NCBI GenBank assembly: GCA_021776475.1
Contig: JAJFFV010000006.1
Coordinates: 1-64,000, forward strand
DNA length: 64,000 bases
Direction: 5' to 3'
Source of the DNA: Parvularculaceae bacterium
GTDB lineage: Bacteria; Pseudomonadota; Alphaproteobacteria; Caulobacterales; Parvularculaceae
The translations under genes and the position numbers were made by a program. Below are positions 18,324 through 27,216 of the stretch, piece after piece. How positions within the stretch are numbered: position 1 is the stretch's first letter; each line of letters opens with the position of its first letter. The notes below the pieces were generated by a model that was given only the letters and a program-made list of their open reading frames with translations, was not told the DNA's origin and searched no databases.

Positions 18324-19387
18324 CCGCACCGAGGCTGGAGATCGACCTCGACAAAATTGAACACAATGCACGCTCACTTGTTGAGAGACTGGCGCGGTCG
18401 GGCATTGGCGTTACGGGCGTGACGAAAGCGACTCTCGGGGAGGCCAAAATCGCTTCGGCATTGCTTCGTGCAGGCGTCAGCGGGCTCGGCGATTCTCATA
18501 TTGACAACCTTGAGGCCATGCGCCTTGCTCGCATAGCGTCGACAATGACCCTGATCCGCACGCCGATGCTCAGTCAAGCAGACCGCGTGGTCAAGCATGC
18601 AGATGTGAGTTTCAACAGTGAGCTTGAAATTATCGCCGCACTTTCATCCGCCGCACAAAAAGCAGAGAAAACACACGGCGTTGTGCTCATGGTTGAATTG
18701 GGAGACCTTCGTGAAGGGATCATGCCGGGAGATGTGTTGGATGCCGTGGCGGCGACGCGGTGCTTCCCAAAGATCATATTTAAGGGCATTGGCACGAACC
18801 TCGGATGTCTTCGGGGCATTTCTCCAGATGAGAAAAACATGGCGGCGCTGTCTGACCTCGCTGATCTAATTGACACAAAATTTGGTCCGGTCACCGACAT
18901 CGTCTCAGGTGGCAATTCCGCCAACATTAATTGGGCGCTCAGCGGGGCAAAAACGGGGCGAATCAACAATCTTCGTTTGGGCGAATCAATATTGTTTGGC
19001 TGCGAGACGCTGCACCGCCAACCGATCGCGGGGCTTCATGGCGACGCCATTACGCTGATCGCGGAAGTGATTGAAGCCAAGACAAAACCATCGCTGCCAT
19101 GGGGTGAGGTCGCGCAAAACGCCTTCGGCGAGACGTCGCCCAGCACGGATCGCGGTCCGATTTCGCAAGCGATCTTGGCGATTGGGCGCCAGGACACCGA
19201 CCCTTCGGGCCTCACTCCGCCGCCCGGAATCGAAATCATCGGGTCCGGAAGTGACCATCTCATCTTGAATACCGGCCGTGTTCATATTTCGGTGGGCGAC
19301 GAAATTTCGTTCCGGGTCAACTACAGCGCCTTGCTCCGCGCCGCGACATCGCCTTTTGTCGCCCGTGTTTTTACGGCGCCGGCATGA
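18320..19387 (+). CDS. Alanine racemase N-terminal fold (PLP fold type III) protein, Orr-like
   Basis: This 355-residue protein is predicted to be a PLP-dependent amino-acid racemase. The PLP lysine is in GVTGVTKATLGEAKIA near residue 34. The barrel strands GVVLMVELGDLREGI, FKGIGTNLGCLRGI and SGGNSANINWALSG match the alanine/ornithine racemase subfamily rather than classical Alr. The C-terminal domain after residue 280 is short. The start is GTG overlapping the DUF1611 gene. Together the pair suggests interconversion and N-acylation of a D- or L-amino acid; the substrate is not visible in the sequence. Confidence 0.85.
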   Translation: MTAPRLEIDLDKIEHNARSLVERLARSGIGVTGVTKATLGEAKIASALLRAGVSGLGDSHIDNLEAMRLARIASTMTLIRTPMLSQADRVVKHADVSFNSELEIIAALSSAAQKAEKTHGVVLMVELGDLREGIMPGDVLDAVAATRCFPKIIFKGIGTNLGCLRGISPDEKNMAALSDLADLIDTKFGPVTDIVSGGNSANINWALSGAKTGRINNLRLGESILFGCETLHRQPIAGLHGDAITLIAEVIEAKTKPSLPWGEVAQNAFGETSPSTDRGPISQAILAIGRQDTDPSGLTPPPGIEIIGSGSDHLILNTGRVHISVGDEISFRVNYSALLRAATSPFVARVFTAPA

Positions 19388-19477
19388 AGCGCGGCCCCGG
19401 CACCCAACAGCAGTCGGGAAGAAGCCTTGAGATACCATCCAGAGATACCTCATTCAAAACGGGCAAGGCAGTTGCGC

Positions 19478-21628
19478 CTATTTCCCGGGACGATAATCCC
19501 GTGTCGCTTCGGCCAGAACGCCTTCCAGGGTCATCGGCATCGCCTTATATTCTCCGGCCGCGAATAATCGCGCCTGATCGTCATAATGCGGCGAGGTTGT
19601 GTCAAGCGTTGCCGAGCCGAACTGGTGGATCGTCTGGACTTCCAGGTCACCTTCAGGGCTCCAGTCTGCATACAGAATATAGGTGTCGCCACCTGCTGCT
19701 GTCACGAAACCCTTCTCGACCAGCGTGTCCTCGAAATAGATGGCGCGCAAGATATCCGGACCGCCAGCAAGGGGTAGATTGGTGCTGCCCCGATCGAGCC
19801 GGTTAACCTCGCCCCATGCCGGGTCGAGCCGGCCAAAGACGGTTTTGAGATCGGCAAGCGTCGATCTTAACGCCTCGACCGGGTCCATGACCCTGTCGTT
19901 CAGAAGGTAGCCGCGGGCCCTGACAGCGGTGATGACCGCGAGCGCCGCTGCCCTATCAGTTTTTGCTGTACTGCCGGTCCAGGTCGCTAAAAGAGCCTGC
20001 GCTGCTGTCAGGTCCTCATCGGCGCCAAAATCGCGCGCCACCAGATCATCGACCAGCTCCCGGGCGCTGGAGCCGGGTGCGTAGTTTGTATCGGCGCGGT
20101 AGGTAAGGAAATCCGCTTCGCTGATGACAGGGTCAGCTTCGTATTGGGCAAGCGCCCGCATCGCCCGGTTGGTGAGATGCATCTCAAGGCCAAAGCTTGT
20201 CGGAAAACCGTCCGGGTCCGCATTGAAGGCGTCATCCGTCGCTTTGAAGGGTGTGTTGTTGGCGCTGAAAACCCAGCCTGAGCCGGGATTAACCAGCTGC
20301 GGCAGATCGGCGAAGGAATGGTAGGACTGCCACAGCGTATCGCTGGTATCGCCCGGCAAGTAGGCCCGCCAGTCCCAGCCTTTCTCGCGTCGCGGCATGT
20401 TGGCGTTATAAAAGAACCCGATATTTCCCTCGCGGTCGGCATAGACCGTGTTGAAACTCGGTACAGCAAGCGTTTCCATTGCCGCGCGCCACTCGTCAAA
20501 ATTCTGGGCCCGGCCCATTTCGTACCACTGTTCGACGGTGCGAATATTGTCCATGCCGGCATACCGAAAGGCGTAGACCCCGTGTTTGGCGACAATAACC
20601 GGCCCGTGTGTCGACCACAGGACATCGCGGCTCACCGGCCACGAGAAGTTGCCGAACAGTTTGACCCGGAGCGTCGCCTTGCTGCGCTCAAACTCACGCC
20701 AGGCGCCATCAAATTTGTAGCGGGTAGGCTTTGCCGGGTCGTCTGTTTCAAGAACGTAAATATCCAGCAGGTCAGGCTTGTTGACCGTATGGGCCCAGCC
20801 AAGGTTTGGATTTGTGCCAACAGAGACAAGAGGCGTACCCGGAAAGAGCCCGCCGATCACATCCCAGCCGGTTTCAGATTTAATCCGCGCTTCATACCAG
20901 GCGACGGGCCCCGTAAAAGGCTGGTGCGAATTGACCATCAGCCGTGTATGCCCGTCGTCGGAGCGCGACGGCGCTACGGCAAAAGCGTTAGAGCCGATCA
21001 ACGGCGCGGGCGTCCCGTCAGCCAGAAACGCTGTGAGGCTCTTTTCTGAGACGCCGCGCTGCCTCGTTTCGGCAAACAATTCCTGCAAATCATCATCGAG
21101 CCCGAAGAAAAAAGGCGTTCTGGTGACAAACCCTGCAACAATGTCTTTTCCCGTGATCGGCAACAAACCCCGGGTGATTTTGCCAGAATTCTCTGTCGCC
21201 CACAGATTTAACCCGTCGGCATACGCTTCAACCAGCGCTCTGGTCGCAGGTTTCAGATCGCTGTCATATCTTGCTTCGATAAGTTCATCGGCTTTCAGAA
21301 GCTGCACCAGATAATCCGTCAGCACCCCATCGGAGCCTTTGTGTTGCGCGAGCTGCCCGCGCACAAACAGCAGCGTTTCTTGGAGCGTTGCCCAGTCGTC
21401 CTCTGCGTGGGCATAAGCAAGGCCAAAAGCTGCGTCAGGATCGCGCGCGCCATAAATATGCGGCACGCCCCATTTGTCGCGGATAATGCGAACATCATAT
21501 TGCTCGGCGGTCGCACGGATTTGGTTCTCATCAGGCGCCGGCGCAGAAGGGGTCCATGTATAAGCTGCAAAGACAGCCAGACCCAGTAGGCTGACCGCGC
21601 ACATTACACCCAAAACTGTCTTTACCAT
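19478..21628 (-). CDS. Penicillin acylase family Ntn-hydrolase, periplasmic
   Basis: This 716-residue precursor has an N-terminal membrane or signal segment (VLGVMCAVSLLGLAVFAAY). It is self-cleaved to alpha and beta chains. The new N-terminal nucleophile is Ser213 in IGSNAFAVAPSRS. The alpha chain carries WGVPHIYGARDPDAAFGLAYAHAEDDW. The beta chain carries MVNSHQPFTGPVAWYEARI and GTPLVSVGTNPNLGWAHTVN. Members hydrolyse amide bonds of penicillins, acyl-homoserine lactones or N-acyl amino acids, and the substrate cannot be chosen from sequence. It converges on the DUF1611-racemase pair, which may hint at N-acyl amino acids. Confidence 0.92.
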   Translation of the reverse strand: MVKTVLGVMCAVSLLGLAVFAAYTWTPSAPAPDENQIRATAEQYDVRIIRDKWGVPHIYGARDPDAAFGLAYAHAEDDWATLQETLLFVRGQLAQHKGSDGVLTDYLVQLLKADELIEARYDSDLKPATRALVEAYADGLNLWATENSGKITRGLLPITGKDIVAGFVTRTPFFFGLDDDLQELFAETRQRGVSEKSLTAFLADGTPAPLIGSNAFAVAPSRSDDGHTRLMVNSHQPFTGPVAWYEARIKSETGWDVIGGLFPGTPLVSVGTNPNLGWAHTVNKPDLLDIYVLETDDPAKPTRYKFDGAWREFERSKATLRVKLFGNFSWPVSRDVLWSTHGPVIVAKHGVYAFRYAGMDNIRTVEQWYEMGRAQNFDEWRAAMETLAVPSFNTVYADREGNIGFFYNANMPRREKGWDWRAYLPGDTSDTLWQSYHSFADLPQLVNPGSGWVFSANNTPFKATDDAFNADPDGFPTSFGLEMHLTNRAMRALAQYEADPVISEADFLTYRADTNYAPGSSARELVDDLVARDFGADEDLTAAQALLATWTGSTAKTDRAAALAVITAVRARGYLLNDRVMDPVEALRSTLADLKTVFGRLDPAWGEVNRLDRGSTNLPLAGGPDILRAIYFEDTLVEKGFVTAAGGDTYILYADWSPEGDLEVQTIHQFGSATLDTTSPHYDDQARLFAAGEYKAMPMTLEGVLAEATRDYRPGK

Positions 21629-21706
21629 TTACGCCCCACTGATTCGTTGAACCGATCATAGAAACAGCAACCCCTCACGCAAGAAAAGAGGGCAGTGGGG
21701 TTGAAG

Positions 21707-21753
21707 TTTTAGAATGGGTGTTCTAAATATCCATCAGAACACCCATTCTAAAA
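21707..21753. promoter_or_regulatory. TetR operator: perfect 18+18 bp inverted repeat
   Basis: The arm TTTTAGAATGGGTGTTCT (21707-21724) and its exact reverse complement (21736-21753) flank an 11-bp spacer. The right arm ends 10 bases before the ATG of the TetR gene and includes part of its ribosome site, so binding would block transcription or translation. The minus-strand acylase gene starts 78 bp to the left and could be controlled too. Confidence 0.85.
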
Positions 21754-21763
21754 GGTGAAATTT

Positions 21764-22357
21764 ATGCCGTCGACCCCGCCAGGACGCGCGCAAACAGTTG
21801 AACAGGCGACCGGTCTTTTCTGGCGTCATGGCTATGACGAGACCTCGGTCGAGGACATCGTCAAGGCGACAGGGCTAAACCGCTACGCCATCTACAACCA
21901 GTTTGGTGGTAAGCGCGAATTGCTGCTGGCGGCGCTGGACGGTTTTTTTCAGCAGCGAAAACAAACCTTCATCGAGCTGCTGGAAGACACCTCCATGAAG
22001 CCGTTGCAGGCGATCCGGCACATGTTCGCCAGCCTGATAGAACAAATTGTACAAAGCGGTAATGGCTGTCTTATGTGCAATACTTTCAGCGACGTAGCGC
22101 CCAAAGATCCGCAAGTTGCTGAAGTCTGTCAGAAGTACCAGACTGAGTTTACTGACTTCGTCGGGGCGGTTCTCAAACAGGCTCAAGCTGGTGGTGATAT
22201 GCGGGCGGATCTTGATCCGGGTGCAGCGGCACAATCCTTGATGACCTTGAAAATTGGTCTTGCGGTCAGAGCGAAAGCCGGCGCCCCTCGCGGCGCGCTT
22301 TTGGATGTCGTTGATGCCTATCTTAATGCAATATCCAATACAAGGCGGCAAAAATGA
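21764..22357 (+). CDS. TetR/AcrR family transcriptional regulator
   Basis: This 197-residue regulator has the N-terminal helix-turn-helix at about residues 24-44 (SVEDIVKATGLNRYAIYNQF) in the usual TetR form. The C-terminal ligand domain contains GCLMCNTFSDVAPKDPQVAEV, a Cys-containing segment common in a TetR subgroup. The ATG at 21764 has AAAGGTG six bases upstream; an in-frame GTG at 21755 is within that site and is rejected. A perfect palindrome lies just before the gene and a related one before the MMPL gene, suggesting autoregulation and control of the exporter. Confidence 0.93.
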   Translation: MPSTPPGRAQTVEQATGLFWRHGYDETSVEDIVKATGLNRYAIYNQFGGKRELLLAALDGFFQQRKQTFIELLEDTSMKPLQAIRHMFASLIEQIVQSGNGCLMCNTFSDVAPKDPQVAEVCQKYQTEFTDFVGAVLKQAQAGGDMRADLDPGAAAQSLMTLKIGLAVRAKAGAPRGALLDVVDAYLNAISNTRRQK

Positions 22358-22379
22358 GTAGATCAATCGATAACAAGAA

Positions 22380-22401
22380 TTTCAGAACTACCATTCTGAA
22401 A
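22380..22401. promoter_or_regulatory. Second TetR-type operator upstream of the MMPL gene
   Basis: TTTCAGAA (22380-22387) and TTCTGAAA (22394-22401) form a perfect 8+8 bp inverted repeat with a 6-bp centre. The element resembles a half of the 21707 palindrome (AGAACACCCATTCTAAAA against AGAACTACCATTCTGAAAA). It lies between the TetR stop and the exporter start, which supports a shared regulator. Confidence 0.65.
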
Positions 22402-22484
22402 ACGGTCAAATTTGGAATTAAAGTCGCAGTGATGACATCAGTGTTGTCTAGGGTTTGAATAACGAGAAAAAAAAGGGTCTGACC

Positions 22485-24815
22485 ATGGGGACGACAAATA
22501 ACGCATTGGATAATTTTGCGACGGGGTTAGCCGAATTCGTCATCAAATTTCGCTGGCTGGTTTTGTTGGTGGTGATTGCAGGCGCCGTTGCGGTTTCGAC
22601 GAATGCGAGCAAGCTCGAATTTGCTAACAATTATCGCGTTTTCTTTTCGCCGGAAAATCCGGAATTGCGAACTTTTGAAGAGTTTCAATCCACCTATACA
22701 AAAAACGATAATCTGCTGTTTGTCGTTGAGCCGCGCGACGGGAAAGTGTTCACAGCGGAAACGCTCGCGGTTATTCAGGAATTGACCGACGAAGCCTGGA
22801 GAATTCCGTTCGCCCTCCGGGTCGATTCGATCACTAATTTTCAGCATACCTACGCAACAGAAGATGACCTGATTGTCGAAGATCTGGTGTCGGACCCCGC
22901 TCTTTTAACGCCGGCACAACTCCAGGAAAGGCAGGAGATCGCGCTCGCCGAGCCTTTGTTACTTGACCAGCTATTAACGAGTGACGCCGCGGTCACCGCT
23001 GTCAATGTCGTCTTGCAGTATCAAGACAAAAGTCTGACCGAAGTGCCAGAAGCAGTTGCCTATGCAAGAGCCCTCAGAGACCGGATTGAAGCAGACCATC
23101 CGAACATCGATATCCATCTGACCGGCGTATCGATGCTGAACAACGCATTCACCGAGGCTGGGTTGAATGATGCTGCGACCCTGATCCCGTTGATGTTTCT
23201 GGTTGTTTTGGTGTTGACGGCAATCAGTCTGCGATCAATTAGCGCAACGTTGGCAGTGTTTGTTGTGATTGTGTTGTCAATCATAACAGCCATGGGTGTG
23301 GCTGGCTTTATTGGTATCAAGCTCACACCGCCCTCAGTTTCAGCAACAGTGATTATTCTGACGCTGGCGGTCGCTGACTCAATCCACATTTTAATGACCA
23401 TGCGCTCAAGTATGCGCGGTGGTATGCCAAAAAGAGAAGCGCTGGTTGAGGCGGTTCGGGTTAACTTTCTCGCCGTTGCAATCACTTCGCTGACGACAGC
23501 AATCGGATTTCTTGCACTTAATTTTTCAGACTCGCCGCCTTTCAGGGATCTCGGCAATATATCTGCCGCCGGGATTTTTTCCGCCTGGTTCTTCTCGATC
23601 ACAATTCTGGTAGCGCTCATAAGCATTGTTCCGTTCAAGCCGGCGGCGCGCGAGACAATCAGGGAAGGTGATAGTTTCATGGTTCGCCTGGCAAACGTCG
23701 TGATTGGTCACCGCTATAAATGGTTGGTCGTCACCGGTGTTGCTGCGGGTAGTTTGGTATCCTTCATTCCAACAATACAGCTGGACGATCAGTGGCGTGA
23801 ATATTTTGATGAGCGGGTTGAGTTTCGAACCGAGGCAGACAAGGCCATCGAGCATTTTGGATTTTATGCAATTGAATTCTCCATACCCGCGGGTCAAGCG
23901 GGCGGGATCAACGAGCCCGAATTTTTGCGTAAGCTGGAAGCGTTTACGGATTTTTTGAGAACGCGTGAAAATGTCATTCATGTTTATTCAATCACAGATA
24001 TCATGAAAAGGCTCAACAAGAACCTCAACGCTGATGACCCGTCCTATTACCGGATCCCGGACAACAGGGAGTTAGCTGCTCAATATCTGTTATTGTACGA
24101 ATTGTCTTTGCCGTACGGCCTAGACCTGACCGATCGCATCAATATTGACAAGTCGGCGACAAGGGTGACGGCGACATTGAGTGGCTATACGAGCACCGCT
24201 GGCACCAAGGCGTTTCTCGGAGAAGCTAAAACCTGGCTCGATGAAAACGCACCCGCGCTGCAAGCGCCCCCGACCAGCCCGCAGGTGATGTTCACCTATA
24301 TTGCCGACCGCAATATGGAGAGCATGGTCGCTGGGACGATCGTTGCCATCGTCGCCATATCGATTATCTTGATCATTGCGTTGCGTAGTGTCGGTATGGG
24401 GTTACTTTCATTAATCCCGAACGGCTTGCCGATCCTGGCAGCATTTGGTGCCTGGGCCTTACTCATCGGTTTTGTCGGGTTCTCCGTTGCCGCGGTGGCG
24501 GCTATCTCGCTTGGTATTGTCGTTGATGATACTGTCCACTTTCTGACTAAATATGTCAGAGCACGGCGGGAAAAAGACCTCAGCGTCGAGGATTCCATCA
24601 GATACGCGTTTGACACGGTGGGGGTGGCGCTAGTTGTTAATACTGTCATCCTCGCAATCGGCTTTTCGGTCCTCACCATGTCATCTTTCAAGATCAATGC
24701 TGAGATGGGGCTGCTGACAATGCTGTCGATTGTTTTTGCCTTGATCCTCGATTTTCTGTTTCTACCGCCGCTGCTCATGCTGGTCAGCCGCGATAAAAAA
24801 CCAACCACGAATTAA
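22485..24815 (+). CDS. MMPL/RND-superfamily exporter
   Basis: This 776-residue inner-membrane protein has the duplicated RND/MMPL plan. TM1 (about residues 20-40, FRWLVLLVVIAGAVAV) is followed by a periplasmic domain of about 190 residues. A bundle of helices then includes LTLAVADSIHILMTMRSSM, and the second half repeats this, with a periplasmic part and SLGIVVDDTVHFLTKYVRA. The acidic residues in the paired VADSIH and VDDTVH helices match proton-coupled members. The ATG at 22485 has AAGGG upstream; a TTG at 22455 is an alternative. With the two following genes it probably exports a hydrophobic molecule or lipid across the envelope. Confidence 0.92.
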   Translation: MGTTNNALDNFATGLAEFVIKFRWLVLLVVIAGAVAVSTNASKLEFANNYRVFFSPENPELRTFEEFQSTYTKNDNLLFVVEPRDGKVFTAETLAVIQELTDEAWRIPFALRVDSITNFQHTYATEDDLIVEDLVSDPALLTPAQLQERQEIALAEPLLLDQLLTSDAAVTAVNVVLQYQDKSLTEVPEAVAYARALRDRIEADHPNIDIHLTGVSMLNNAFTEAGLNDAATLIPLMFLVVLVLTAISLRSISATLAVFVVIVLSIITAMGVAGFIGIKLTPPSVSATVIILTLAVADSIHILMTMRSSMRGGMPKREALVEAVRVNFLAVAITSLTTAIGFLALNFSDSPPFRDLGNISAAGIFSAWFFSITILVALISIVPFKPAARETIREGDSFMVRLANVVIGHRYKWLVVTGVAAGSLVSFIPTIQLDDQWREYFDERVEFRTEADKAIEHFGFYAIEFSIPAGQAGGINEPEFLRKLEAFTDFLRTRENVIHVYSITDIMKRLNKNLNADDPSYYRIPDNRELAAQYLLLYELSLPYGLDLTDRINIDKSATRVTATLSGYTSTAGTKAFLGEAKTWLDENAPALQAPPTSPQVMFTYIADRNMESMVAGTIVAIVAISIILIIALRSVGMGLLSLIPNGLPILAAFGAWALLIGFVGFSVAAVAAISLGIVVDDTVHFLTKYVRARREKDLSVEDSIRYAFDTVGVALVVNTVILAIGFSVLTMSSFKINAEMGLLTMLSIVFALILDFLFLPPLLMLVSRDKKPTTN

Positions 24816-24831
24816 GCCAAAGGAGAATATC

Positions 24832-25716
24832 ATGGCTGTTAGATATTCATTACGCCCAATCAAGTCCGTTATCGCGTCTGCGATCATTCTGAGTGCTGCC
24901 GGCCTCACTGCGATGGCGGTGGTGTCTGTTGTCTCAGCGCAAGAAACGGGCGCAGTGTTCGTCAACAATGATGAAGCACGAGGCAGCACACCTGCATCAC
25001 AAAAGGGCTATGATATTGCCGCTCGCAGCGATCGCACAGATAGCGGTTTTGGCGACAGCAAAGTTGATTTCATCATGACCTTGCGCAACGCTGCCGGCCA
25101 GACAACGACGCGCGAGGTGACTATTACAACACTGGAAAAACCTGACGAGAGTGTCGGCGATATGTCGCTTGTGGTGTTCAATACACCCAAGGATGTCAAA
25201 GGAACGGCACTCCTGTCGCATGCAAAGATCCTCGAGCCCGACAATCAATGGCTTTATTTGCCGGCCCTGAAACGGGAGAAGCGTATCTCGTCGGCAAACA
25301 AATCGGGCCCGTTCGTTGGATCAGAATTCGCATTTGAAGATTTCACCACCCAGGAACTCAACAAGTTCACCTACAAATATATCGAAGAAGGTGAATTCGA
25401 TGGCATGCCAGTTGATATTGTTGAGCGGTTTCCGCGGTATGAAAACTCAGGCTACACGAAACAAATAGCCTATACGGATCAGGAAATCTTTCAAGTTCGC
25501 AAAGTCGAATTCTATGATCGCAAAGAGGCGCTCCTTAAAACGCTGACGTTGGAGGATTACCGGGAGTACGAAGGAGGGATCCACCGATCACACAAATTTG
25601 TCATGATCAATCACCAGACCGGCAAAGAAACGGATCTCGATTATTCCGACTACGAGTTTGGCCTTGGCTTGGATCAGGATGACTTTGTTAAAGGCGTCCT
25701 CCGGCGTATTCGTTAA
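24832..25716 (+). CDS. LolA-like outer-membrane lipoprotein-sorting family protein
   Basis: This 294-residue periplasmic protein has a signal segment to about residue 35 (LSAAGLTAMAVVSVVSAQE). The mature part fits the LolA-like half-barrel family often coded next to MMPL exporters. Visible segments include ILEPDNQWLYLPALKREKRI, SEFAFEDF and EFDGMPVDIVERFPRYENSG, with GLGLDQDDF near the end. It follows the exporter by 16 bp with AAGGAG before its ATG. The likely role is to carry the exporter's hydrophobic cargo through the periplasm; this is inferred from fold and neighbours. Confidence 0.88.
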   Translation: MAVRYSLRPIKSVIASAIILSAAGLTAMAVVSVVSAQETGAVFVNNDEARGSTPASQKGYDIAARSDRTDSGFGDSKVDFIMTLRNAAGQTTTREVTITTLEKPDESVGDMSLVVFNTPKDVKGTALLSHAKILEPDNQWLYLPALKREKRISSANKSGPFVGSEFAFEDFTTQELNKFTYKYIEEGEFDGMPVDIVERFPRYENSGYTKQIAYTDQEIFQVRKVEFYDRKEALLKTLTLEDYREYEGGIHRSHKFVMINHQTGKETDLDYSDYEFGLGLDQDDFVKGVLRRIR

Positions 25717-25760
25717 TCCAACCGTCTGGCACCACAATGTTTGAGGAAAGGAGCCTCTTG

Positions 25761-27005
25761 ATGTCCCGACGATTTGTTATCCTGACGCTGACCTTAAGTC
25801 TGGCTCTCAATCCAGGTAAACTCCTTGCTGGAGAATGGGACAATTCTGCCGAAGTTGCAGTTGAGACCAGGAGCTTTTTCAGCGACTCAGTGTTTCCTGG
25901 CCAGTCTGGCAAGTTCCAGCCCTCGATAACGCTCGAAGCGGATCTGCGCTGGGCTAGCGATAACGGCAAACACGAACTGGTGTTCATTCCCTTCGCCGGG
26001 ATTGATGGCGAGGATGACAACCGCAGCCATGCTGACGTAAGAGAGGGATACTATCGTTATCTGAGCGATGGCGACTGGAGCTTGCTGGTCGGCGCCTCAA
26101 AGGTATTTTGGGGTACGACTGAATCACGCCATCTGGTGGACATCATCAACCAGACCGATGGCGTCGAAGATGTTGATGAAGAAGATAAGCTCGGGCAGCC
26201 AATGATCATGCTGTCATTCCTCAAAGACTGGGGCCAGCTCGACTTTTTCGTACTCCCCTATTTTAGAGACAGAACCTTCCCCGGGAGAGAGGGACGATTG
26301 CGGCCACCTCTACCGATCAATGATGACCGCGTATTCTTTACCGATGACGAAAAGCGTGATGTCATTGACTATGCGATCAGATATTCAAACTTCTTCGGAG
26401 ATTGGGATGTCGGCGTATCGCTGTTCAATGGCGTCTCGCGCGAGCCGCGATTGATTGCACCTTTTGCACCAACGCCCGCGTCGGAACTTTTTCAGCTATA
26501 TGATCGGATCACGCAATTTGGTGTCGATCTGCAGTATACGAGGGAAGCCTGGTTGTGGAAATTCGAAGGCATTGCACGCGAAGGGCAGGGTGACACATTC
26601 ATCGCCGCTGTCGCCGGGTTTGAGTACACATTCTACCAGATTTTTGAAAAATCGTGGGACTTGGGTATTATCTCCGAATATCTTTACGATGATCGCGACG
26701 CGGATCTTATTGTTCTGCCGCAAGGTGTGACAACCAGCGCACCTTTAACCGCCTTTGAAAACGATATTTTTGCAGGTGCTCGCCTGGCGTTAAACGATAC
26801 GCAAGATACATCCCTCCTGGCGGGCGCGATCATCGATACTGATGATCGCTCGAGCGCTGTTTTCATGGAAGCGGCGCGTAGGATCGGTGACTCGTGGACG
26901 GCTGAACTGGAAAGCCGGTTGTTTTTAAACGTTGATCCTGCAAACCCGTTTGCCGCCTTTGATGAAGATGATTTCCTGACGCTGCGGCTTACCAAATACT
27001 TCTAA
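25761..27005 (+). CDS. Outer-membrane beta-barrel protein of the MMPL cluster
   Basis: This 414-residue protein has a signal peptide ending near NPGKLLAGE and a body of alternating strands with aromatic girdles. It ends in LRLTKYF, the terminal Phe typical of BAM substrates. AAAGGAG precedes the ATG at 25761; an in-frame ATG at 25737 lies upstream of that site. No precise family is recognised, though alginate-export-type and other 14-18 strand barrels look alike. As the third gene after MMPL and LolA-like genes, it would complete a trans-envelope route. Confidence 0.75.
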   Translation: MSRRFVILTLTLSLALNPGKLLAGEWDNSAEVAVETRSFFSDSVFPGQSGKFQPSITLEADLRWASDNGKHELVFIPFAGIDGEDDNRSHADVREGYYRYLSDGDWSLLVGASKVFWGTTESRHLVDIINQTDGVEDVDEEDKLGQPMIMLSFLKDWGQLDFFVLPYFRDRTFPGREGRLRPPLPINDDRVFFTDDEKRDVIDYAIRYSNFFGDWDVGVSLFNGVSREPRLIAPFAPTPASELFQLYDRITQFGVDLQYTREAWLWKFEGIAREGQGDTFIAAVAGFEYTFYQIFEKSWDLGIISEYLYDDRDADLIVLPQGVTTSAPLTAFENDIFAGARLALNDTQDTSLLAGAIIDTDDRSSAVFMEAARRIGDSWTAELESRLFLNVDPANPFAAFDEDDFLTLRLTKYF

Positions 27006-27012
27006 GACGGAT

Positions 27013-27032
27013 TGGTTATCCCGGAATAACCA
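27013..27032. other. Hairpin after the MMPL operon
   Basis: TGGTTAT (27013-27019) and ATAACCA (27026-27032) form a 7-bp stem with a 6-nt loop just after the barrel gene stop. No T-run follows, so it is only a weak candidate for transcript end or stability. Confidence 0.35.
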
Positions 27033-27216
27033 GCGTCGCACATATCGCTGATTTGAAGTATCGCCCGTGCAAGTGGTGGACAACGAAGAAAGGATTAGGA
27101 AATTGGCGCCGCGGATGAGAAAAATCACCCAGATAGGCAAAAAACGATAGACGCCTCTGCCACGTTCCCTATGTTTCTGACTGAAATCTGACAATAGCCT
27201 TGGGATTAACGGAACA

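Noticed and set aside
20318-21049. 243-codon plus-strand frame inside the acylase gene
   Set aside because: It lies wholly antisense to a well-matched Ntn-hydrolase gene and shows no family features.
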